In this document: positions 1 to 10,900 of the stretch, one piece after another | How positions within the stretch are numbered: the stretch's first letter is position 1 | How the letters are laid out: each line of letters begins with the position of its first letter | DNA from: Incurvaria masculella | Taxonomy: Eukaryota; Arthropoda; Insecta; Lepidoptera; Incurvariidae | DNA length: 64,000 nucleotides | Assembly: GCA_946894095.1 (NCBI GenBank) | Contig: OX335647.2 | Coordinates: 15,270,001 to 15,334,000, forward strand | Direction of reading: 5' to 3' | Position numbers and translations under genes: made by a program | The notes under the pieces: model-generated | What the model was told of the DNA's origin: nothing | The model's input: the letters and a program-made list of their open reading frames with translations, nothing else | The model's database searches: none

Positions 1-191
1 CTACCTCCAGCTATAACAAACCCAAAGTTATCTTACGGTTACACCATATTAATGTACAATGTAACCGAAAGTTAACTATCAGATTTAATGTAGTTGAAGG
101 TCGTGAAATCAGGCGCTAACTTGAAATTCAATTATTTGTGATTCATGTGCTACTGCGTGAAACCTTGTGCACGATTAATTTTATGCAACCA

Positions 192-570
192 GTACCCGAA
201 GTCTCAGTTGTCCACCTCGCCTCCATGCAGTTGTCACCTAAATTGGCGTTTACGGCAAACCGATCGACTGGCGTTTTCAAATGTATGGAGAAATTGAAGA
301 GCGCGCACAGTGGGCGTTAAGCGAACTAACATTTGCGAGCCCGAGTTTGATTTGACAGCTTACTCAACGTTGCCGTAAATACGTCGACGTTCCCGTTTAC
401 GTCGACTTCGCGTTTTCATACAAATCGCAAGTCCGAGTTTGACTTTGACAGCTCGAAGAAGTAAAACCACAAAATATCTAGTAAAAACTTGTATGGAGTT
501 TGACTTTTTACGGAAAATGACAGTCGATAAACGCCGTAAACGCCAATTTAGGTGAGAACTCAGACTGACC
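192..570 (-). repeat. MITE family A, copy 1
   Basis: Inverted-repeat element with imperfect ends: left 'gtacccgaagtctcagttg', right 'gagaactcagactgacc', followed inward on both sides by 'cacctaaattggcgtttac' or its complement. This copy has a roughly 20-bp extra segment near 210-232 with a short local duplication. Other copies start at 9272, 18300 and 51955; this one and 9272 lie opposite to the other two. No coding capacity. Confidence 0.75.
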
Positions 571-749
571 ACTCAGATAGCAAGCCATTCTATTAATTAT
601 CTAATTATTTTACTGTATATTCAGTGGCGCTCAAGACGCGCGGCCTTATAGTCACGCAGCGAATTATAAATCAACGATAGAGAAGTAGAAAACTTTGCAG
701 AGAATTGGGCATTGTTTTAACCATTGAATATAGATCATTGGTAAATCTG

Positions 750-1600
750 GGGTCTACTCATGAGAATCTCACATGTGAGTCACCGGTTACTCACCGGTGG
801 TTCACAACGCATGCGTACTCATGAAATGGCAGCCACGAGTCACCTAATGTTGTCCCTTTCTAATTATTCTAATTAGAGTGCGATGACACAAACATAACAT
901 TTTATATTAAACTAGCAGCCCGTCCCGGCTTTGCACGGGCATAATATAATTGAAAAAATATTATTTTGACACAATGATACACAAATAAACCCCTTATTAC
1001 GTAGAGTTCCTAAAAAAAGAGCATAAACCTACATTGAAATATTTGAAATAAAAATAACAAATTTTGTGAATATATTTTTTTTGTATTTTTTTTCTTTTTT
1101 GTATTTCTTACTTTTATGTATTTTTCATACTATTAGTTATTTTAAAAAGGTCATAACCACAAAACAAAGCCATTAAATAAATAATTTATTGAGTTAAAGC
1201 CAGGGAGTAAACATTATTTGATGTTGTTTTATTTTTCACTAAATAATTAGCTTAACTGTTATTATGATACTTTTGAGATTACCGCGGTCGTTAGACATGT
1301 TTGAAAAATGTTACAGCTTTTGAGATTGTCTTTGGAGAGTGTACCAGTAAAAAGTGTAAAGTGTGTAAAGTCACCGGCTACCAGTCACAGGCGGTGTACT
1401 CATGAAAGCGAACCCGAAAAGTTATCGAGTACGCCTACCTTTTTTCTAAATTTTGTTTGACAGAAGCGAACACGAGAACTTCTCTCTTTCGCTTCCCTGA
1501 TTAGATAAAGCTGAGTAGATATGCTGAACTTTCTTTGTAGCTGTCATTACACGAGTACGAAAGTTTTGTGACTCACCGGTGAATTTCATGAGTAGACCCA
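750..1600. mobile_element. Inverted-repeat element (850 bp) just upstream of MINPP1-like gene
   Basis: Left end 'gggtctactcatgagaat' and right end 'attcatgagtagaccc' (reading 'aatttcatgagtagaccc') form terminal inverted repeats. Subterminal copies of 'actcaccggt' lie at both ends (about 778-803, 1368-1378 and 1571-1582). The middle holds an AT-rich stretch and an RTE-like tail near 908. It contains no credible ORF, so it looks like a non-autonomous DNA transposon that took later insertions. No clear target-site duplication was seen. Confidence 0.6.
908..1200 (+). repeat. RTE-type LINE 3' tail-like fragment
   Basis: Contains 'ctagcagcccgtcccggct' and 'ttgcacgggc', resembling the common lepidopteran RTE-like tail also seen at 30088 and 53989, followed by AT-rich DNA. 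It lies inside the inverted-repeat element 750-1600. The 3' boundary is approximate. Confidence 0.45.
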
Positions 1601-1763
1601 TTGACGGCATAGACCATAGCCTTTCAAAAAAATTATTTTGACATTTGACAGTTGACACTCGTTTGACAGCATGTTTTTGGATGCAGAAAATCGTTAATTT
1701 ATGTACCAACAAAATTTAATTTTCCATTAAAGTTGTCTGACCGAGGAGCGGGGCGAGTCAGCA
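1601..1763 (+). promoter_or_regulatory. Presumed promoter/5' leader of the MINPP1-like gene
   Basis: This is the only non-repeat DNA between an inverted-repeat element ending at 1600 and the start codon at 1764. It contains three 'tttgaca'-like words between 1636 and 1670 and a short GC-rich leader just before the ATG (cagcaATGac context). No convincing TATA box or initiator was identified, so the assignment rests on position alone. Confidence 0.3.
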
Positions 1764-1929
1764 ATGACTACTGTTCTGTCGGCACTGGTGTACGCTGCTA
1801 TATTCCTTGTTGTGCTATGGTCTGAGTTCGTGCTGCTGCGCGGCGCTGACGAGGTCTGGCACCACCTTGGCACGCGGACTCCCTACCGCTACAAATTGGC
1901 CAGTAACGACGACAGAGTCACCTATCCAG
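1764..1929 (+). CDS. MINPP1: MINPP1-like exon 1 (start, N-terminal hydrophobic segment)
   Basis: Begins MTTVLSALVYAAIFLVV, a typical signal-peptide or signal-anchor hydrophobic run, followed by the family's early LGTRTPYR segment at residues 35-42. The donor is ccag|gttatc at 1930 and the exon ends in phase 1. Reading on past the donor, the frame soon loses family similarity. The start was chosen because this is the first in-frame ATG before the hydrophobic run and it has an acceptable context. Confidence 0.85.
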
Positions 1930-4900
1930 GTTATCACGCAGTCCGCGCGTTCAATAGAAGACAACTTTTTGTACTGTCCTTTTGAAAACATTAACAATGG
2001 TATTCAGAGAGAACCTGTGAAAATTTAGTACGAGATTAGCACCCGACTAACCATACAAAAACCGGTTTAGTCCCGGTTATTGAAGTTAGTCCGCCCACTC
2101 TGAATACGGCTTTAATTGGCGTATTCAGAGGGATTTAACTTTAGTGCGCGGGTTATTGTCAGACTAAACTGGTTTTTGTATGGTTAGACCGGGGCTAATC
2201 CCGTATTAAGTTTTGAGAGGTTCACTCTGAATACGACTTTGGCTGCTCTATTCAGAGTGGGCGGACTAACTTTAGTACATGTTTTAAGGTCGGACTAAAC
2301 CGATTTTTGTATGGTTAGTCCGGTGTTAATCTTGTACAAAGTTTTGGCAGGTCCTGGCTGAAGACGACTGTAAGACATTTGAATAAACTAAAATGACACC
2401 ATTTCATGCAATCCAGATTAGTGTTTGTTTTTTTTGCAAATGAGCTTTCGAAATGACCCTGGATTCATCGAATTGCTCTATTATAATGTTAGTATCTATT
2501 TAAAGTAAGAACAAGAGGTGCATTTAAAAAGTGACTAAAAAAATATTTTGCGCTACCAGTGCAGGGGGGGCAATGAGTGCAATTCCCCCCCTCATAGTCA
2601 CGCCCAAGGGCCAGCGCACACAGTTGACTGGTCACTATGGTACGATCCAATCCAGATATGCGATTTTTTTATGAAAATTCTTTCGTTTATCAACATTGAT
2701 ATTAAAAAGTTTTGACAAGCGGCCAATTCTTTTCTGAATTCTTCTTCTTTTCTTTTCTTCTTTTCTTTTCTGAATTTTGAAACACTGAGGTAGTCCAAAG
2801 AAATTTTTAGTTAGTTTTGAAAGGGTGTTAAAAGTTTTAGAACTGACTTCAACTGACTGATTTGTGCAGATTTGATCAGATTCCCTTACATACCTGTTTT
2901 CTGACATCTTATGCCGGTTCAGCCCCTGCAATGCATATATCAGATCACTCCTTTAAATTCCTATAGCATGGTGCTGGTTTCTTTTAAAATTATTTAGTAA
3001 GCAAATCACTATCGATGGTGTCTTCATGCACAGCTTTCTGCAACACATTTTGCTGAGATGTGGATGGGATGTAACAGGGATACCACTATCTCGCCCACTC
3101 CCATTTTGAGAAGGCATTGGAGTTTACATGAAACTTAATAGCGACTGCACAAATAAATAATATTTGTGAATTATTGAAAGTAATGTTTAAATAAGGTTTT
3201 TGATAGTGTATCATTTGACTGTACAAATTTTAACTTAATGGAAGGAAAGGAAAAATTTAAGGTGGGCATTCATTGTTGGCAGGTTCCATAGCAAATTGTT
3301 GATCGTTATATCTTTAGGTTATGGTGTTAGTACAGTTAGCCTCTCGGGCAGGGTTGCTTAACCTGAGGTCCATGGACACCTTGGGGGTCCGTGGCATCAG
3401 TGCTGGGGGTCCGTCGCATGAATACTCAGGGTTCATGTTTGTTATGATGACATTTCACGTGATTGATAAATCAAATTTTACAAATCTTTATTTTTTCTGT
3501 AGTAATCAATATGAAGTTGGGTTTTCATAATGCCTTGCTTTCTTTCCTTCAAGTGAATTCGAAATGAGTCTGTAATAATTTTGAAATCCCGCTAGGGGTC
3601 CATGACTACAAAAAGTTTAAAGAAATCCTGCTTTAGGGTTCCATTATTGACCAAATTTTTGGTGCGAAACTCCACCTTGCGAAGAGAGAAAGAAGGCGAT
3701 ATTTACAGAGGTTTAGCTCCACAAACAATTTTTCCTTAACATTTACATCAACTTCGAACTGTGCAATTATTCTCATTTTCTTGTAACTTTGTATTGTATT
3801 GTATTGTATTGTTTATTCATCATCAGTACACTGCACTCGGATTTGTCATATTTTAGCATTGGCCAGTTCAGCAAAACAAAACACAGCGAAGAAGAACTGG
3901 AAAGAAACTCCGCTGTTTTTTTTTTCAACGTCCACTTAGTCTAAGTTTACAAAAGTGTTTGTCAATTATTTTAACAAAAACATAGGTAAAACACTAAATT
4001 CACATGAATACACAAAAATTTACAATCCATGCCGTATGCAACAGTTCATGACAAATATCATTTTATTTGCAAAGACAATCCCCTCCAACTAATATGTTGC
4101 CAATTGGAGCAGGCCAGTCCCCACAAACAGCACCCGTTCACGAGCATCACGCCGGGCACAGCCATTACCTCTTTCAACCATATTTTAGGGAAAGAGATAA
4201 CCTGAGCCAAGCGTCACCGTAAGCAAGGACCTTTAAGCGATGCACTGCTCCAGTGGCAACACAACACTGTGAAACACTTGCACATTAGGTTTTAATACTA
4301 TGAGTTTTGTCATAAACTACTACTGTCAGCTGATCACATAGTTACATATCCCTTTAAATGCTACCACCTACAGACAATTAAGAGTATAATGGTTTGAGAG
4401 CATCCCTATCAATAAAGTAATAATAGTAATAAAAGAGGAACACAGTTGTAAAATGTAGAAACCAATCTATCTTCTCCGATTCCTTGTGATGTAGACAGTT
4501 TTATTGTCCACCAACTTTCTAGTAATACAAAATCCTCACTTTATTATTTATAAATGTAATACAAAATTATAAAGAAATTGTGCGGTGTTGCAGGATGTCG
4601 GGAACGCAAGGTTTGGGCATTGGTGCGGCACGGCACAAGGCTTCCGAGCGCCAAGGACATTGTCGGCATGAAGACTGTGCTCCACAATCTTACTCTTGAG
4701 ATCATTGCTCAGCACAAACTGGGCAAAGGTAAAGTACTTACTAAACCAAATAAACTAAAGTGGACTACATAATAATGCATATCTAAAAATCTTTAATAAA
4801 GCACTATTTCACGTTCACACAGCTTAAACATCATTAAAACTGTCGAGGGTGATCTGCAATACCATTATTGTGAGACCGTTTGCATGCAAATATTTACTTT

Positions 4901-7900
4901 ACATTATCTTGGTCGATCAATGCTTTTTACCAATAATTGAATATTAAATGCAAAACATATGTAGGTTTTACAGACAAATACTAAACGTAATTTTGTCGGC
5001 TAGCAATGATTTCACCAAACATATCCAGCCCCTTGCCGGTGGAGATGGCTCGCAAGTGGAAAATTAAAGGTTGCTATAGCTTTTTTAAAATGTTTGAAGC
5101 GAAATTAAATTTAAAAAACAATGAGAACTAGCCTGCTTTCCTTTCTCTATATATAACCTTTCACATATTCTGAACAACTAATAATGCTTTTATGAAGACT
5201 CTTTTCATGTAGAATTTCACTGTTACCTGGTTATCCCAGATTTTTTATATTCTATACTGACTTATCTGGAAGGCCTCTTGCTGGATTAAAAATAACCCAA
5301 AATTTTCTGCCACACTCTTCGAGTTAAAAAATTGCCGGCACTGAAAAATATAAGACACCTCTGATGATTGGCCACTTTGACATAACATTAAATATACCAC
5401 GCATGAGCATGTGTTTAGAGACGTACTTAGCAAGTACGCAGACTTATAATCCAAATATATGGTGGGCTTAGTTACTTTGAGCTGCATTGTGTTTCACAAG
5501 GATTCGTCTTACAAAGTATATTCCTATTAGTGCCAAAGTTTTACTATTGGCATATGAAAGTGAATGTGAAAGAACTCACATGGTTTTCATGTGAATCTTA
5601 TTGGTGCCACTGCTGGTTTTAATGCTTTTACAGATATTTACGGAAATTCAGTCATGCTTTTCACGTGTCATGTAGTCACCCAGTACAGAGTATAGGTGTA
5701 TTTTAGATTGTTATATAAGTTTTAGATTGTTCCTTCTTCTTTAACAAACATTTTGTCTGGGCTTTTAACCATTAAGTCCTTTCCTGCCTATGGTCTCCCT
5801 GAGGATCACCATCTGTCATGTCATGTTTGTATAACTTCCACATTGAAGACTTTATATTTTTAATTAGAGCTGGTTGATGCCGATGCAGGTCTGTATTGAA
5901 CATTTTCAGGTGAGCTAACTTCTCAGCAGGTGGAGCAGTTTGAGAAGTGGTCGTCGGACCTGGATCCCGAGCAGGAGAAAGTTCTGACTGAGGAGGGTAG
6001 TGACGAGATGATACTTCTCGCGGAGCGAATGAAGAAGAGGTTTCCTGGAGCAATCCCAAACGAATACAGCAACGATACATTCTTTGTTAGTTCAATTAAA
6101 ATGTTCATAAAATAGGCTTTATTGTTAAATAGTAATTCACCTCTTTTGTAGAATAAAAAAGTTGCAAGAAAACTTTAATACATATTTTTTTATGTAAGTG
6201 GACATAGGTGGATAATACTACACGCACAGTCATGATGGGAATGCGGTTGTTAGTCCAACAAACCGCATTCCCAAAAGCAATTAGATGCCATTCCAGGATC
6301 TTCCATAGCACGGTTACATTGAACTGGATTGAAACACGGACATATCGTCACACCACATACTTCCAATAAATCAGTACAGGCCGAGTTTCCAGTACTGTAC
6401 ACCAAACTTGCTGAAACAATATACACCAGCGCCTAAAACCCTTTAACTAGTAATTCAGTCTAAAATAAATCTAGCAACAGGCAAAAAACATTTATCGTAA
6501 GTACTTGATGTCAAAATCCATGCAAAGTTTAGAAATGGTTTAGTTGACATCTTCGAAACACGCAATAATAGTGGTAACCAGCCAAACTGTAGGGACTGTT
6601 CAATGATAAGTAATAGAGCGCCCTTCCCGGTGGGACTAACTCAATGGCGGGCACTCCTCAAAATCATGCTATTGCGCTCTATCACCATCTTGGTTCAAAG
6701 AAAATGATGTCTCCATGATGAGGAGGATGAAACATGTTAACAAAGCTGACAATGCGCAAAATGTTTGATTTGCTTAGATTTAAAAAAAAAAAACAATTAC
6801 AAAACGACTTATAGCTCAAAGTTTATCACGATGCGGTAGTCAAAATTCAAACAAATACCAAAATCTTCATGGAGCAAGCTAGGTTGATGATTCACATGTT
6901 TTAGACTTTTTTGTTTTATCGTTGAGTAATCCACATCCAATCTTATTTCATAAAGCGCACGAAAGATTCGGTATTTCGGACCTTATAAATCAAATACAAG
7001 TTTGGTCCAATGGTCATCAAGTATCTATTTCGATTAAATAAAGCTAATTGAGTACAATATTGGATCTCCAAATAGAAATATGCGGGAAGTCTCTTATTGG
7101 TATTTTTTTCACATCAGTTCATTTTTTCAGCAGTTGGTGAGTTAATTTCTCTTTTTTAAAATATCGCTTGGGGTTTGCTTTAAATGTTTAATTTGTGTTA
7201 TCAAATCTTGTGTTATCATGATTTGAGTCAAAACTACTCTAGTGCCAGGAATATATTACCGAATGCTAATATGTTCGCCTGCTAGGTGACTGCGACATGT
7301 ATCTTATCTAATCTGTTCCTAATGTATCTATGATTTGCTCTTAATGAATACTAGCACAGAGTAAAACACAGCAATGAAAATGTACTATCCGACCGACTAC
7401 TGCCGAAACCTCAAAATATTGTCATCATGGAGTTTGTCATGTACGGGTTCTAGCACTTAGGCTGAGATAAATAGTTGTAACAGAAACTAAGACTAACGAA
7501 AAGTACTACTTTGTGACGTCACTTTGCATTACTTTGAGATTTCGCCCATACAAAATGTGTCAATGTGACGTCACAAAGTACTACTTTTCATTAGTATTAG
7601 TTTCTGTTACGACTATTTATTTCAGCCTTTAAAGTAATACAATTGGTTCCACTACCTGCATGTTGTAAGAGGCGACTTAAGGATTCGTCTTTGGTGGTCT
7701 GGATTCTACGTAAATCTTCAGGTCCCTATCGTTGTGTTGTTGTGTTGTGCTTCGGGCTTGTTTCCGCACTGAGACGGCAATACATCCATTGTACGTGTCA
7801 AGAAGCACTACCAGCTGTCACGTCAGCCAGCCAAGCTCTTCCTCGAAGCGCAGCAGCCTTTTTGGACTCCTCCACACTTCCTGGGCAGTTCCTGTGGTTT

Positions 7901-10900
7901 CAAGGAACTGGAGTCGTATGTTAGCCACCTCTGGAAAATCCAGGATAACGTGAGCGGCCGTCTCTTCCTCCTCCATGCAAGCTCTACAGAGGGCGCTGTC
8001 GGTGACACCGAGAGTGAATAAATGGTTATTTAGTGGACAGTGCCTCGTTAGGAGGCCAATCACAGTACGTAACTTACTCCTGCTAAGGTAAAGAAGTCTC
8101 CTCGAGACCGTTGGTACCCTTTGGGAACGGAACCCTAAAAACTAGTCGTCCGCTTATAGTCCAAGGAGTGGTACAGAGACCAATACAGAAAATCTGTTCC
8201 TACCAACAAATACTTTGCTTAATTCATTTAACGATGAAAGTATTTACCATGGGTTTTTTTTTCAGCTACGTTTTACTGCAACTCAAAGAGCTCAACAAAG
8301 TGCAAGACAATTTGCTATCGGACTTTTTGACAGAAAACATGCCAACCAAATATGGTACCCACCGCCCAGAAACATGGAGCCTGTTCTTCGAGTAAGGAAT
8401 ACTTTCATCATAACGTACCTAAATATTTAGTTTAGTGACGTCTATCTCTTCTCTCAGCTCTCTCAGTTCTCAGCCTTCTTCTATACAATATTGCAAAGTC
8501 TATTTAGAAGTCTATACAAAAGGTTTTCTTGTCAATAGATGAATTTCATTTATTTAGACTTTTTTGATAGTAAGCTAAGTTACGTCAAAAACTAATAGAT
8601 CCGCGGATTCTATCAACCTGGAAAGAAGAATCTGCAAAGATTTTCCGTCCACCTTAATGAAATACTTAGATGCTACTGCCAAACAATTATCAGTAGAACA
8701 GCGAAAGCTATGCTGCCCAGCGTGGTGCTTCTTCAGACCATGTTTGAAGGACCCCAGGGTGTTCTTTGGGGAAGATACCTTGGAGAGTTTTGCTGAAAGT
8801 ACTAGTGTTTGGCAGTGGTGACAGGGGTGCCCTTAATAGCATCATCGTAACTGCCACAGTGGCATTGGCATTTGCAAGGAAAACATGTGGGTCAGAGTCC
8901 AATGTCTGGCATACGGTGATGCCGTTTGTACTTTTAATGTCATAAATTTTCAGCAAAATAAGTTTTTGCGTACTAGAGACAATAAACATTATAATTTTTC
9001 AGTTTTACAAACACTGTGACAGATGGCAGAAGCAAGTGAAGAGAAACCACACTACATACAAAGAACAAATTCTTTACGGACAAGGCAGTGAAATGACAGA
9101 GAGTCTTGATACTATTTCTAGACGGTTGGGTTTGAATTATAGAATAAGTCTAGGTTTGTACATGTACCGCTTGCACTAAATTTTGAAATAAGGTTTATGC
9201 ACAAGATAAAAGGAAATCTCACTGTCTCTCACTTTGATCGTTTTCGGAGATTTGTTAAAAATACGTGAACTGTACCCAAAGTCTCAGTTGTCACAAAAAT
9301 TGGCGTTTACGGCAAACCGATCGACTGGCGTTTTCAAATGTAAGGAGAAATTGAAGAGCGCGTTACGCGAACTAACATTTGCGAGTCCGAGTTTGATTTG
9401 ACAGCTTACTCAACGTTGCTGTAAATACGTCGATGTTGCCGTTTACGTCGACTTCGCCTTAGACTTTGACAGTTTGAAGAAGTAAAACTACAGAATATTT
9501 AGTAAAAACTTGTATGGAGTTTGACGTTTTTACGGAACTTAGAAGTTACGTAAACGCCAATTTAGATGAGAACTGAGACTACCGGCTCAGATATTCCTCG
9601 TCAACATTGAAAATTAATGTCAAATTGCATAAGTATTTTTTAACAAATCACTAAAAACAATAGACTAAACAAACAAAAGATCCCTCTTACAGAATGTTCT
9701 GACGCACAGTTTGGCAATTATTTTTTATATGCGGTGTTGTGGGGTTCGAATTATATATCTTTATGAGAATGTCTTAACCTAGAAATCTGTGCACAATTCA
9801 CGGGTAGCAAAATGCACTCATTATGAAGAGGGACCAAAATGTTTTGGGTCGTACTATACTAGAAATTGCGAGGTCACAAAGGAATGATAGAGAGATGTAC
9901 GAAATTCTTTCAAATATGGTTGCCCAGAATTTAATTGTAAGCAGCGAATAGTTATAAAGATTTAAAGTGGTCAGTCGAGGCTGTCTGTCTAAAATATAGA
10001 AAAAAAAATGCAAAATGATCTATTCATTATAATCTTGATAAATGATAAATTAAAAATAAATAAAAATAATTGATAAATTGAGCGGCTCGTAGCCTAGTGG
10101 CGCGGGGACTGGCCTAGCGTACCAGAGGCCCGGGTTCAATACCAACTTGCACCACTGTCTTTCTCTTTCAGAGTTCGATAAGTGCATTTCGTCACGAATG
10201 CGAGCTGTTCCATGGTTCGGAATCCATGTAAAACTGTAGGTCTCCTTCCCCTACTAGGTGGTAGGGTTTAAGCCCGCCCGGGTTGGTACCATCGCATTGG
10301 ATGAAAAGATGGTCGAAGCGGCAATGAAAAATTGTCCGTGTTTTCCATCCAGTTCAATGTAGCCGTGCTCATAAAGGGAAGGTCCTGGCATGGCACCTAA
10401 TTCCTTCGGGAATGTGGTGTATTGGGCTAATATCATAACGGTAGTTGTGTGGTATTAGCCATCCATGTCCGGTTGCATAGAAAAAAAAACTCCATTTTTA
10501 GGCTGTTGTGTAAAAATGTTGCATGAAATGTTTGGTAGCTTCACATGATTTACCAGTGCCTATCAGGCACATCTTATAATCACTATAAACTTGACCAATC
10601 CGTTGTTCTTTGGAGACCACCAACCCTGTATCTTTTCTAGCCTTTGGGCAGGTTTTGAATCCTTCTAGTAAAAAGAAAAACCATAGTTTAAATAAATCTG
10701 AGCAAGTGGTTTGCGAGATTCAAAATGTTGGGCGGTATTTTTGACAGTCCAGAAATGGACAAACAAATTACAACTCACGTTAATTCTAGATTAAACTTTT
10801 TATATATTTTTTTGGTTTTTACAGAGCATGCCAGTTTGATTTACAAAATATGTGGCTTCGAAACGGCCTGGTTCAAACATCGGATATCGCCATGGTGCTA

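Noticed and set aside
5772..6080. 102-aa minus-strand ORF
   Set aside because: Shadow of MINPP1-like exon 3.
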